A stretch of DNA of 64,000 nt. Source: VRUE01 sp035557635. GTDB taxonomy: Bacteria > Actinomycetota > Thermoleophilia > Solirubrobacterales > 70-9. A program made the translations under genes and the position numbers. How positions within the stretch are numbered: position 1 is the stretch's first letter; every line of letters starts with the position of its first letter. The stretch covers positions 1 through 64,000 of the forward strand of contig DATMDR010000046.1 of the NCBI GenBank assembly GCA_035557635.1, written 5' to 3'. The notes beneath the pieces are model-generated. The model had not been told where the DNA came from and searched no databases. It saw only the letters and a list, made by a program, of their open reading frames with translations. Of this stretch, positions 48,745 through 57,195 are shown one piece after another.

Positions 48745-49626
48745 TCAGGCGGCCTTCTGCTCAGTGGGCTCCGCGTCTGCCTCGAGTCCCGGCTCGCTGT
48801 GAGCGGCGCGGTCCTCGTAGGCGCGGCGGGCGCCGTGGTCGACTTCGGTCATCAGCTTGTCGATCTTCATCAGTCGCCCGATCGCCTCGCGGACACCGCG
48901 CGGCAGCAGCGCGACGAACTTGAAGAGGACGCCGTTGGCGCGCGGCACCCAGACGTCGAAGCGCGGCACTTCGAGCGCGTCGACGATCTCGTTGGCGACG
49001 TCCTCGGCCTCGACCGGTTTGACCAGGCGCTGGCCCACCCCGGCGGTCAGTTCAGTGTTGACCACGGTCGGCATCACGCAGGCGACCTCGACGCCGCTGC
49101 CGCGCAGCTCGGCCCGCACCGCCTCGCTCAGCCCGACCACGGCGTGCTTGGTCGCCGAGTAGGTGGCGATGCCGGGAATGCCGCCCTTGCCCGCCTGGGA
49201 GGCGATGTTGACGATATGCCCGCGGCCGCGCGGCTGCATCCGCTCGATCGCCAGCTGGGTGCCGGTGATCACTCCGTGCAGGTTGATGTCGACCTGGCGG
49301 CGGACCGAGTCCTCGCCCTCCTCGACGAACGGAGTCACCGGCATGATCCCGGCGTTGTTGATCACCACGTCGAGCGGGCCGAGCTGACGCTCGGCCTCAT
49401 CGAGGAAGGCGGCGAAGGAGGCGCGGTCGGTGACGTCGAGCTCGAGTGCGACGGTGCCGCCGCCGAGCTGCCCGGCCGTCTGCTCGGCCAGCGCCAGGTC
49501 GATGTCGCCGATAGCCACCCGGCAGCCCTTGCGCACCAGTGCCGTCGCGGTGGCCTTGCCGATCCCGCGCGCACCGCCCGTGATCGCCACCACCTTGCCG
49601 CTCAGTGCCTGTCGCTGCTTCGCCAT
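48745..49626 (-). CDS. Short-chain dehydrogenase/reductase
   Basis: The 293-residue classical SDR has the cofactor motif TGGARGIGKATA, NNAGIMP, and the catalytic Ser with YSATKHAVV (YxxxK). The Asp in IGDID after strand 2 suggests NAD preference. A strong SD (AGGAGGAGGG) precedes the ATG. It lies just downstream of the SCP-type thiolase, so lipid or sterol metabolism is plausible. Confidence 0.9.
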   Translation of the reverse strand: MAKQRQALSGKVVAITGGARGIGKATATALVRKGCRVAIGDIDLALAEQTAGQLGGGTVALELDVTDRASFAAFLDEAERQLGPLDVVINNAGIMPVTPFVEEGEDSVRRQVDINLHGVITGTQLAIERMQPRGRGHIVNIASQAGKGGIPGIATYSATKHAVVGLSEAVRAELRGSGVEVACVMPTVVNTELTAGVGQRLVKPVEAEDVANEIVDALEVPRFDVWVPRANGVLFKFVALLPRGVREAIGRLMKIDKLMTEVDHGARRAYEDRAAHSEPGLEADAEPTEQKAA

Positions 49627-49651
49627 CGTGCCCTCCTCCTGCGGCCGTCGC

Positions 49652-50848
49652 TCAGGCGGCGGCCGGCTTGTAGACGGTGACCACGGCGGCGCCGCCGAGG
49701 CCGATGTTGTGCTGCAGGGCGGTCTTCGCGCCCTCGACCTGCCGCTTGTCGGCTTCGCCGCGCAGCTGCCAGGTGAGCTCCGAGCACTGCGCGAGGCCGG
49801 TCGCGCCCAGCGGGTGGCCCTTTGAGATCAGCCCCCCCGAGGGGTTGACGACTACCTTGCCGCCGTATGTGGTCGCCTCTTCCTCGACCAGCTTGTGACC
49901 CTCGCCCTCAGCCGCGAAGCCGAGTGCTTCGTAGGTGATGAGCTCGTTGGCGCTGAAGCAGTCATGGAGCTCGCAGACGTCGACTTCCTCAGCCGCGACG
50001 CCAGCCTCCTCGTAGGCCTCCTCGGCCGCCTGCTTCGACATGTCGGAGCCGACGATCTTCATGCAGTCGGTGTCCTCGGCGAAGGTCGAGGAGAGGTCGG
50101 TGACCATCGACTGGCCGGCGATCTCGACTGCCTGGTCCCAGAGGCCGTGCTCCTCGACGTAGCGCTCCGAGGCGACGATCGCGCAGGCGGAGCCGTCGGA
50201 GGTGGGCGAGCACTGCAGCTTGGTCAGCGGGTCGTGGATCATCTTCGCCGCCTTGATGTCCTCGATCGTGTACTCGTCCTGAAACTGGGCGTAGGGGTTG
50301 TTGACAGAGTGCTTGTGGTTCTTCCAGCCGATCCAGGCGTAGTGGTCGGGGTTCGACCCGTACTTCTCCATGTGGTCGCGGCCGGCGTTGCCGAACATCT
50401 GCGGCGCTGGCGGCGACTGCTCGGGGTCGCGGATTTCGAACATCCGCGTCGCGTGCAGGTCGAGCGCGTTGGTGCGGTCGGTGTACTTGACGCCTAGCGA
50501 GCCCGGCTCCATCTTCTCGAAGCCGAGCGCGAGCGCGCACTCGGCGATCCCGCCTTTGACCGCCTGCCGGGCCAGGAACAGCGCCGAGGAGCCGGTCGAG
50601 CAGTTGTTGTTGACGTTGACGACCGGGATCCCGGTCAGGCCGAGCTGGTAGAGCGCCCGCTGGCCGTAGGTCGAGTCGCCGTAGCAGTAGCCGGCGTAGG
50701 CCTGCTCGACGTCCTCGTAGGGAATGCCGGCGTCGCTGAGCGCCTTCGCCCCGGCCTCCTTGGCCCAGTCCGGGTAGTCGCCCTCCTTGGTGCCCGGCTT
50801 CTCGAATTTGGTCATCCCGACCCCGATCACGAACGTGCGGTTGCTCAA
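49652..50848 (-). CDS. Thiolase-family lipid-transfer protein (SCPx-type acetyl-CoA acyltransferase)
   Basis: The 398-residue thiolase has the nucleophile Cys in VNNNCSTGSSAL, HDCFSANEL and the C-terminal GGLISKGHPLGATGLAQ. This pattern fits the SCP2/SCPx thiolase branch, used in side-chain or branched acyl-CoA degradation. The start is TTG 50848 with GGAG seven bases upstream. It is divergent from ccdA. Confidence 0.9.
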   Translation of the reverse strand: MSNRTFVIGVGMTKFEKPGTKEGDYPDWAKEAGAKALSDAGIPYEDVEQAYAGYCYGDSTYGQRALYQLGLTGIPVVNVNNNCSTGSSALFLARQAVKGGIAECALALGFEKMEPGSLGVKYTDRTNALDLHATRMFEIRDPEQSPPAPQMFGNAGRDHMEKYGSNPDHYAWIGWKNHKHSVNNPYAQFQDEYTIEDIKAAKMIHDPLTKLQCSPTSDGSACAIVASERYVEEHGLWDQAVEIAGQSMVTDLSSTFAEDTDCMKIVGSDMSKQAAEEAYEEAGVAAEEVDVCELHDCFSANELITYEALGFAAEGEGHKLVEEEATTYGGKVVVNPSGGLISKGHPLGATGLAQCSELTWQLRGEADKRQVEGAKTALQHNIGLGGAAVVTVYKPAAA

Positions 50849-50973
50849 AGCTCTGCTCCTGTGGTCTCGCCGCGTGCGCGCGGCGGTTTGGCTGGCTAGC
50901 CAGGAATGTACCGGTTGCGGCCCTCCCCCGCCGAAGGCGTCGCAGCGAACGCGCGAAGTACCCTGGAAGGGCC

Positions 50974-51735
50974 GTGTTCCTCGCCGAGATCAGCACCGAC
51001 CCGGCCGCCGGGGTGGGAATCTTCGCCGCGCTGGCGGCGGGCGTCGTCTCCTTCCTCTCTCCCTGCGTACTGCCGCTCGTCCCGGGCTACCTCTCGGCCG
51101 TCAGCGGCGTCTCCGCGAGCGAGCTGGAGAGTGCCGGCTGGCGCCGGGTGCTGGGGCCGAGCCTACTCTTCGTCGCCAGCTTCTCGACGATCTTCATCCT
51201 CCTCGGGCTGACCGCGACCGGGCTCGGCTCGACCCTCAACGAGCACGAGGAGCTCTTGAGCAAGATCGCCGCGGCGCTGATCATCGCGATGGGCGTCTTC
51301 TTCGTCGCCTCCCTCTTCGTCGCGCGGCTGAACCGCGAGTGGCACGTCGAAGCGCTGCTCGATCGAGCCGGCAAGGGAGGCCCGGTCGTGGCCGGCGCCG
51401 CCTTCGCGATCGCCTGGACCCCATGCATCGGCCCCACCCTGGGAGCGATCCTCGGCGCTGCCGCGCTCACCGACTCCGCCGCTCGCGGCGCCTTCCTGCT
51501 CGCCGTCTACTCGGCGGGCCTGGCGATCCCCTTCCTGCTCACCGCCGTCGCCTTCTCCCGCATGACCACCGCCTTCGCTGTGGTCAAGCGCCACTACCAG
51601 CTGATCGTCGCCACCGGCGGCTTGATCCTGATCGCGATGGGCGTCCTGATTTGGACCGACCAGCTGACCCAGCTCAACAGCGAAGCCCAGAGCTGGCTAA
51701 GCGGTCTCGGATTGGACTTCTGGAGCGACGTCTAA
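50974..51735 (+). CDS. ccdA: Cytochrome c biogenesis protein CcdA
   Basis: CcdA carries reducing power across the membrane to periplasmic-type thioredoxins. Six membrane segments are visible. The redox cysteines are in SPCVLPL (Cys31) and WTPCIGPTLG. Length is 253 residues. A TACCCT box (50959-50964) lies nine bases before the GTG. No other cytochrome c maturation gene is in the window, so the partner is unknown. Confidence 0.92.
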   Translation: MFLAEISTDPAAGVGIFAALAAGVVSFLSPCVLPLVPGYLSAVSGVSASELESAGWRRVLGPSLLFVASFSTIFILLGLTATGLGSTLNEHEELLSKIAAALIIAMGVFFVASLFVARLNREWHVEALLDRAGKGGPVVAGAAFAIAWTPCIGPTLGAILGAAALTDSAARGAFLLAVYSAGLAIPFLLTAVAFSRMTTAFAVVKRHYQLIVATGGLILIAMGVLIWTDQLTQLNSEAQSWLSGLGLDFWSDV

Positions 51736-51768
51736 GAGGACGCCTGATCGGCGCATCTCTGCGTCCTC
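51736..51768. repeat. Hairpin after ccdA with CGGCGCATCTC loop
   Basis: GAGGACGC (51736-51743) and GCGTCCTC (51761-51768) enclose a 17-nt loop with CGGCGCATCTC, the 11-mer also in the loop at 28580-28597. It lies directly after the ccdA stop without a T-run. Confidence 0.45.
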
Positions 51769-51832
51769 GGTCGCTCGCGTGCAGAGCACGCCACGCTCCC
51801 TGCGTCCTGGACCTGCTTGACCAGTCGCCCTT

Positions 51833-52111
51833 TTAATTACTCACTGGCGTCACGGTCTGCAGCTCCTGGCCGACTGCCTCGACCTCCTCGAGGCCGGCGC
51901 CGTCCACGTCGCGCGAGCAGACGATGCGGAAGCGACCCGTCCCGATCTCGGCGTCGGGCACGACCGGCAGCCCGCGGATCTCGTTCCAGCCCAGCCGCTC
52001 GACCTCGAACGGGTTCATCCGCACCTCGGCCGCCGGGAACGGGCAGCTCGAGTTGTGCCGGTCGATCGCCTGCGAGATCGCCTCGAGATTCTTCGCCTCG
52101 GGGGAAGCCAT
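51833..52111 (-). CDS. Conserved hypothetical protein, 92 aa
   Basis: I do not recognise the family. It is a small soluble protein with one Cys (HNSSCPFP) and a mixed alpha/beta pattern (FRIVCSRDVDGAGLEEVEAVGQELQ). ATG 52111 is chosen because TAAACT (minus strand, 52119-52124) ends seven bases before it. An upstream ATG in frame would read through that promoter. Confidence 0.6.
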   Translation of the reverse strand: MASPEAKNLEAISQAIDRHNSSCPFPAAEVRMNPFEVERLGWNEIRGLPVVPDAEIGTGRFRIVCSRDVDGAGLEEVEAVGQELQTVTPVSN

Positions 52112-52133
52112 TTGAGGAAGTTTACGAGCGGGC

Positions 52134-52741
52134 GCCGTACGACACCGCATGCGAGACTGCTCGAAATGCCATCCGATGTTTTCTGGACAGGTTTTTTCAC
52201 CTTCGGAGGCGGCGTTGTTGGTGCAACCGTCGGCTACGCAACGGCCCGCCTACAGAATCGTCTTCAACGAGAGCAGCTTCTTCTCGAAAAACGCCGAGAC
52301 GAGCGCCAATTTTCGAAAGACAGCGAGGAGCAGCTTGAGCAGAGGCGTGAGCAACGCCGGGCTGTTTACCTTCACTACTTGGAGGCACTTGACGCGATCA
52401 TCCACTCAGCAACCACTGAGACAATTGACCAGGAGACGCTAAGTTCCCGTTGGATCGCATTCAATCTGGCTGATAACGAACTCGAGCTTGCTGGAACAGA
52501 AGCCGTCAAGGAGAGTTCATACCCACTGCACACAGTCATCGCAGAAGCGATTGATCGCTTTTCTGTAGTCATAGACAGCGAGACGCTCACTTGGCCCGAT
52601 GACGCTACGTCCTATATGCGCTCGATAGAGGACAAACTTCGACAGGCTCGCCAGGGCACGATCTCTCTTATGAGGAGAGATCTTCACGAAGCAGATAATC
52701 GGATCGAGGCGAGTTAAAGCGTGCCGCCGGTGTCGTACGGC
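52134..52741. repeat. 14-bp inverted repeats flanking a low-GC gene
   Basis: GCCGTACGACACCG at 52134-52147 recurs exactly inverted at 52728-52741. The right copy lies in the last codons of the cupin gene (QPYDTGG). The left copy is in non-coding DNA. The DNA between them is markedly poorer in GC than the rest of the window. No target-site duplication or transposase is seen. Confidence 0.6.
52166..52717 (+). CDS. Membrane-anchored coiled-coil protein in low-GC islet, unknown function
   Basis: The 183-residue protein starts MPSDVFWTGFFTFGGGVVG, giving one N-terminal glycine-rich membrane segment. A long charged coiled coil follows (residues 25-65, rich in Gln, Arg and Glu) and then a helical domain. 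No family is recognised. Most of the gene has about 50% GC against roughly 69% around it, and codon use is visibly different. Together with the flanking inverted repeats this suggests recent acquisition. No SD is evident. Confidence 0.7.
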   Translation: MPSDVFWTGFFTFGGGVVGATVGYATARLQNRLQREQLLLEKRRDERQFSKDSEEQLEQRREQRRAVYLHYLEALDAIIHSATTETIDQETLSSRWIAFNLADNELELAGTEAVKESSYPLHTVIAEAIDRFSVVIDSETLTWPDDATSYMRSIEDKLRQARQGTISLMRRDLHEADNRIEAS

Positions 52742-53130
52742 TGGCCAGGCGTAGCGCCGAGGGCAAGGAGGCGTAGGCCGTCGGGGCCGGGAGTGATCTT
52801 GCGGACCACGTCGGGGGCGACGCGGGCGATGTGGTCCTGATCCAGCGGGTAGGTCTCGCCGCCGGCCTCGAGGGTGCCGGAGCCGCGTAGGGCGATGTAG
52901 ACCTCCTCCTGTCCGAGCTGCTCTGGGCGTTTAGCGAACATCTGACCGCCGATACCGTCGGCTGAGTGGTCGTGTTCCGGGTACTCGGTTGCTCCGGGCT
53001 CCATCTCGACGATCGAGATGCCGAAGGCGCTAATTCCGAGCCCAGCCGCGACTTGGTGCATCTTAATTCCCTCGAGAAAGCCTTCCAGGGCGTTGATCTC
53101 GTCGATCTTCGCGTGAGACACATCGGCCAC
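52714..53130 (-). CDS. Cupin-domain protein
   Basis: The 138-residue protein has the cupin motifs EYPEHDHSADGIG and QEEVYIALRGSGTLEAGGETYPLDQ, with His residues suited to bind metal. Function is unknown. GTG 53130 is preferred because TACGCT lies shortly upstream on the minus strand; GTG 53121 with an AAGGAG SD is an alternative. Its 3' end overlaps the low-GC gene by four bases and contains the right 14-bp repeat. Confidence 0.8.
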   Translation of the reverse strand: MADVSHAKIDEINALEGFLEGIKMHQVAAGLGISAFGISIVEMEPGATEYPEHDHSADGIGGQMFAKRPEQLGQEEVYIALRGSGTLEAGGETYPLDQDHIARVAPDVVRKITPGPDGLRLLALGATPGQPYDTGGTL

Positions 53131-53211
53131 TCCTTGAGCGTACCCGGCAAGCACCAGCGAAACGCTTCTCGGGGGGCGGTCCCGTCCCTCCCCCGTCCTA
53201 CCATCGAACTC

Positions 53212-54303
53212 GTGGCCTTCGAGCGGACGATTGCCCATCTCGACATGGACGCTTTCTACGCATCGGTCGAGCTGCGAAAGCGGCCGGAGCTGAAGGGGAA
53301 GCCGGTCGTCGTCTGCGGGTCGGGGCCGCGGGCGGTGGTGACGACGGCGAGCTATGAGGCGCGCAAACTGGCCGGGATCCACTCGGCGATGCCGGCGGCG
53401 GTGGCGCGGCGCAGGCTGCCCGACGCCGTCTACCTCCAGCCCGACTTCACCGCCTACCGCGAGGCGTCCCGAGACGTGATGGCGATCCTGCGGCGCAACG
53501 CCGAGACGGTCGAGCAGGTCGGTCTCGACGAGGCCTACGTCGACCTCACCGGGCTCTTCTCGCCGAAGGCGACGATGCGCCGGATCGCCGCCGAGATCCG
53601 CGAGGACACCGGCCTCACCTGCTCGGTGGGCATCTCCGAGAACCGCCTGCTGGCCAAGATCACCAGCGAGCTGGGCAAGCCGGCCGGGCTCGTCGTCCTC
53701 TCCCGCGCCGAAGCCCTGGAGCGCTTCGCCGCCGAGTCGCCGGGCCTGATCCCCGGCATCGGCCCAAAGAGCGTCGCCAAGCTGGAGCGGATGGAGATCC
53801 GCACCCTTGCCGAGCTGCGGGCCCGCGACGCGCCCGCGCTGGTGGAGGCGTTCGGCCCGCGCACCGGCCGCTGGCTGTACGCCCGCGCCCGCTTCGAGGA
53901 CGAGACGCCGATCGTCACCGTCCACGAGACCAAGTCGCAATCGGCCGAGACGACCTTCGACTACGACGTCGCCGACCACGGTGAGCTGGCAGCCTCGCTG
54001 CGCTCGCTCTCCGAGGAGCTCTGCCGGCGCCTGCGGGCCCGCGACCTCGAGGGGCGCACGGTCGGGATCAAGGTCCGCCTCGACGACTGGACCAACGTCA
54101 CCCGCTCGCACACGGTTGAGGAGCCGACCAACGACCCGGCGGTGGTCACTCCGGTCGCGCTCGACCTCCTACGCGCCTACGCGCCGCCGCGCCCGGTGCG
54201 GCTGCTCGGCGTCCGCGTCGCCGGCTTCTACAACGGCAACGTGGAGGCGGCGGCTGAGACCGGCGAGGAGCAGGACCAGCTGCGACTCTCGATCTCCACC
54301 TGA
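53212..54303 (+). CDS. dinB: DNA polymerase IV (Y family)
   Basis: This translesion polymerase of 363 residues has the catalytic motif HLDMDAFYASVE, the ETVEQVGLDEAYVDLT acidic pair and SVGISENRLLAKITSELGKP. The helix-hairpin-helix LIPGIGPKS follows. The C-terminal DQLRLS resembles a beta-clamp-binding motif. GTG 53212 follows TACCAT (53199-53204) by seven bases. No SOS box is apparent. Confidence 0.94.
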   Translation: MAFERTIAHLDMDAFYASVELRKRPELKGKPVVVCGSGPRAVVTTASYEARKLAGIHSAMPAAVARRRLPDAVYLQPDFTAYREASRDVMAILRRNAETVEQVGLDEAYVDLTGLFSPKATMRRIAAEIREDTGLTCSVGISENRLLAKITSELGKPAGLVVLSRAEALERFAAESPGLIPGIGPKSVAKLERMEIRTLAELRARDAPALVEAFGPRTGRWLYARARFEDETPIVTVHETKSQSAETTFDYDVADHGELAASLRSLSEELCRRLRARDLEGRTVGIKVRLDDWTNVTRSHTVEEPTNDPAVVTPVALDLLRAYAPPRPVRLLGVRVAGFYNGNVEAAAETGEEQDQLRLSIST

Positions 54304-54334
54304 GCCTCGCAGCGGCTGTGCGAAGATCTCTGCC

Positions 54335-55774
54335 GTGTCTGACCGGCTCACTGGACTCGATTCCTCCTTCCTCCACATGGAGCGTGCCGGCGCGCACATG
54401 CACGTCGCCTCGGCGATCCTCTTCGAGGGGCCGCCGCCGAGCCATGAGGAGTTCCGCGACCACATCGAGTCGCGCCTGCACCTGGTGCCGCGCTTCCGCC
54501 AGAAGCTGCGCTTCGTCCCCTTCGCGCAGGGCCGCCCGGTCTGGGTCGACGACCCGCACCTGAACCTCGACTACCACGTGCGGCAGACCGCGCTCCCGGC
54601 TCCCGGCTCCGAGGAGCAGCTGCGCAACCTGGCGGCGCGGATCTTCTCCCAGCAGCTCGATCGCAGCAAGCCGCTCTGGGAGCTGTGGCTGGTCGAGGGC
54701 CTCTCGGGTGGCCGCTTCGCGATCGTCGGCAAGAGCCACCACGCGCTCGTCGACGGCGTCTCGGGGGTCGACATCACGACGGTCCTCTTCGACGTCGAGC
54801 AGGAGCCGGCCTCGTCCCCGGTCCGCCCTCCCAAGTGGGCGCCGCGGCCGGAGCCGACCAACCTGGAGATACTCGCCGACGCCCTGCGCGAGCGCGCCAC
54901 CAGCCCGCGTGAGATCGCCCGCGGCATCCGCGCCACGCTGCGCGGGCCGCGTCAGGTGCTGGAGGGGATCGGCGCGACGAGCAAGGTGATCGGCGCCGGG
55001 ATGGCGGCCCCCTCCACCCCCTTCAACGTCGAGATCGGCCCCCACCGGCGCATCGCCTTCGTCCGCGCCGACCTCGCCGACCTGAAGCAGGTCAAGAACG
55101 AGCATGGCGGGACGGTCAACGACGTCGTCCTCTCGGTCGTCACCGGGGCGATCGGCAACTACCTGCGTGCCCGCGGCCACGACACCGCGGATCTGGAGAT
55201 GAGGGCGCTGGTCCCGGTCAGCGTCCGCACCGAGGAGGAGCGCGGCGCACTCGGCAACCGGATCGCGGCGATGATGGCGCCGCTGCCCGTGTGGTGCGAG
55301 GACCCGGTCGAGCGGCTGCGCCTGATCACCGAGACCATGGGCGACCTGAAGGGCTCGGGCCAGGCGGTCGGCGCTGAAATCCTGACCAGGATCACCGACT
55401 TCGCCCCACCGACGATCACTTCCCAGGCGGCCCGGCTGCAGCCGGCGCAGCGCTTCTTCAACCTCGTGGTCACCAACGTACCGGGGCCGCAGTTCCCGCT
55501 CTACGTCCTCGGACGCAAGATGGAGGCGATCTTCCCGCTGGTCCCCCTGGCCCGCCGCCAGGCACTCTGCGTCGGGATCATGTCCTACGACGGCAAGGTC
55601 AATTTCGGCCTGGTCGGCGACTACGACGCGATGGCCGACCTCGAGAGCTTCGGCCTCGACCTCGAACAGGCGCTGGCCGAAGCCGTCGATTCAGGCGGGG
55701 GCGACGGCGACGGCCGCTCGGCTCAGCGCGCCAAGCGTGCGCTGACCGTGAACGGCGCCGCGTCCCGCAGGTAG
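54335..55774 (+). CDS. Wax ester synthase / diacylglycerol acyltransferase (WS/DGAT)
   Basis: This enzyme class esterifies fatty acyl-CoA to alcohols or diacylglycerol for storage lipids, common in actinobacteria. The catalytic HHALVDG is near residue 135 of 479. VSVRTEEERGALGNRI, NDVVLSVVTGAI and VTNVPGPQFPLY are typical. GTG 54335 gives the family start SDRLTGLDSSFLHMERAGAHMHV. The 3' end overlaps the convergent metalloprotease gene by 52 nt. Confidence 0.93.
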   Translation: MSDRLTGLDSSFLHMERAGAHMHVASAILFEGPPPSHEEFRDHIESRLHLVPRFRQKLRFVPFAQGRPVWVDDPHLNLDYHVRQTALPAPGSEEQLRNLAARIFSQQLDRSKPLWELWLVEGLSGGRFAIVGKSHHALVDGVSGVDITTVLFDVEQEPASSPVRPPKWAPRPEPTNLEILADALRERATSPREIARGIRATLRGPRQVLEGIGATSKVIGAGMAAPSTPFNVEIGPHRRIAFVRADLADLKQVKNEHGGTVNDVVLSVVTGAIGNYLRARGHDTADLEMRALVPVSVRTEEERGALGNRIAAMMAPLPVWCEDPVERLRLITETMGDLKGSGQAVGAEILTRITDFAPPTITSQAARLQPAQRFFNLVVTNVPGPQFPLYVLGRKMEAIFPLVPLARRQALCVGIMSYDGKVNFGLVGDYDAMADLESFGLDLEQALAEAVDSGGGDGDGRSAQRAKRALTVNGAASRR

Positions 55775-57105
55775 CTCCAGTCGAACAGGCGAGCGCTGTA
55801 GCCGCCGGTGCTGGCATCGGCGTTGACCAGCACAGCGGTGATCCGGTCGAAGCGCCCCGGCCGCCGCAGGCGCACCGACATCGCGCCGCCGTTCGCCTTG
55901 AAGCGCAGCTTCGAGACCACTCGGCCGCGGCGCTCGCTGCCGACTCGCCCGACCAGCGCCAGGCCGGCCTCGGTTCCGACCGGCGCCGTGGCACTGATGA
56001 CCACGGCTTTGCCGCCGGGGGCATGGACGCGCAGCAGCTGCGCGGTCGTGTGGTTCAGCAGCCGCTGGAGGGGCTGGCCGGTCGTCGGCAGGTTCCCCTG
56101 GCGGGAGACGTCGCGGTAGCGCCGCGCCTCGGGGAAGACCGTGCCGGTGCGCCACTCGGCCACGTCGCGTGAGAAGCGGGCGAAGTCGCGGCCGAAGCTG
56201 GGGCCGCGCTCAGCGCGGATCGCCGCGCCGTAGGCGGAGACCGAGAAGCCGCCCGGCTTCGTGTACAGAGCGCGGGCCCAGGCCTTGCGGACGACCTCGC
56301 GGCCATAGCGGTGGGCGAGCCACTGGTTCCAGACCGCCGAGCCGTACTCCTTGATTGAGTTCGCGGTCAGCGGCGTCTCGTAGCGGCGCACCCAGCGGCG
56401 CACGTAGCGCAGGTAGTCGTTGCGGTCGTCGTAGACCTGGTCCTCCATCCAGACCGCGGTCGACTCGGCGAACCAGGCGTCCTGGTAAGCGTCGTAGCCG
56501 AACTGGAGGATGTGGGTGTACTCGTGGGCGAAGGTCACCTCGAGGTTGGTGAGCTGCGTCGTCCCCGGGAACTCGCGCGGGTCGTAGTCGTTGTCGAGCA
56601 CGAGGTAGCCGTGCAGCCGGCGAGGCAGGCGGTGCGCCCTGGTCGCCTGGCCCCGGTCGGGGGCGGCGTAGCCGAACAGCGCCCCGCCGATCTGGGCCAG
56701 GTAGACGTCGGTCTTGCCCCTGCCTCCCCCCTTGCGACCGTCCGACTTCGGCTCGCGCCAGCCGAGCTTGCCGTTCTCGATCGAGTGGACGTGGTCGGCC
56801 ACCTCCAGCACGCGCTCGACGAAGTCGGGGACGCCGTCGGCGTCGCGGTTCCCGTCGGCGTCGATCAGTTTCGGCGCGTCGATCCCCTCCGACACCCAGT
56901 GGACGCAGAAGTGGCGCGTGCAGGCGGGCGAGCGGGGCGCCTCGGGGACGGTATAGGCGTTGCGGTTGGGGTCGGGCTGGTCCGTCGGCCGGGCGAGAGG
57001 CGCGCGGAAGACCCACTGATCGCCGGCCAGGACTGGGGCCGGCGCCACCGCGACCAGGGCCAGTGAGGCGAGCGAAGTCCCGATCAGCCGCCGTTTCGCC
57101 CGCAC
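55723..57105 (-). CDS. Secreted zinc metalloprotease (HExxH)
   Basis: A signal peptide (ends near APVLAG) precedes a mature protein of about 430 residues. The zinc motif is FAHEYTHILQFGY, and the downstream glutamate is probably in WFAESTAVWMED, the gluzincin pattern. A short beta-rich C-terminal region follows. GTG 57105 is chosen because TAGATT (minus strand, 57113-57118) ends seven bases upstream. It is divergent from nadE. Confidence 0.85.
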   Translation of the reverse strand: MRAKRRLIGTSLASLALVAVAPAPVLAGDQWVFRAPLARPTDQPDPNRNAYTVPEAPRSPACTRHFCVHWVSEGIDAPKLIDADGNRDADGVPDFVERVLEVADHVHSIENGKLGWREPKSDGRKGGGRGKTDVYLAQIGGALFGYAAPDRGQATRAHRLPRRLHGYLVLDNDYDPREFPGTTQLTNLEVTFAHEYTHILQFGYDAYQDAWFAESTAVWMEDQVYDDRNDYLRYVRRWVRRYETPLTANSIKEYGSAVWNQWLAHRYGREVVRKAWARALYTKPGGFSVSAYGAAIRAERGPSFGRDFARFSRDVAEWRTGTVFPEARRYRDVSRQGNLPTTGQPLQRLLNHTTAQLLRVHAPGGKAVVISATAPVGTEAGLALVGRVGSERRGRVVSKLRFKANGGAMSVRLRRPGRFDRITAVLVNADASTGGYSARLFDWSYLRDAAPFTVSARLAR

Positions 57106-57195
57106 TCGCCGCAATCTACACAGAGTGCGGGTGCCTCCCGCCCGTCCCGGCGGCGATACTTCAGCCGTGACCGGCCTGCCGCTCCGGAGCCTGCC

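Noticed and set aside
50888..50900. Palindrome TGGCTAGCCA between thiolase and ccdA as an operator
   Set aside because: Ten bases of GC-rich palindrome are expected by chance in a window this long, and it has no clear relation to either promoter.
53807..54334. N-terminal extension of the WS/DGAT frame into dinB
   Set aside because: The frame is open, but the extra residues are Arg/Pro-rich antisense-like sequence overlapping dinB. The family start SDRLTGLDSSF begins at GTG 54335.
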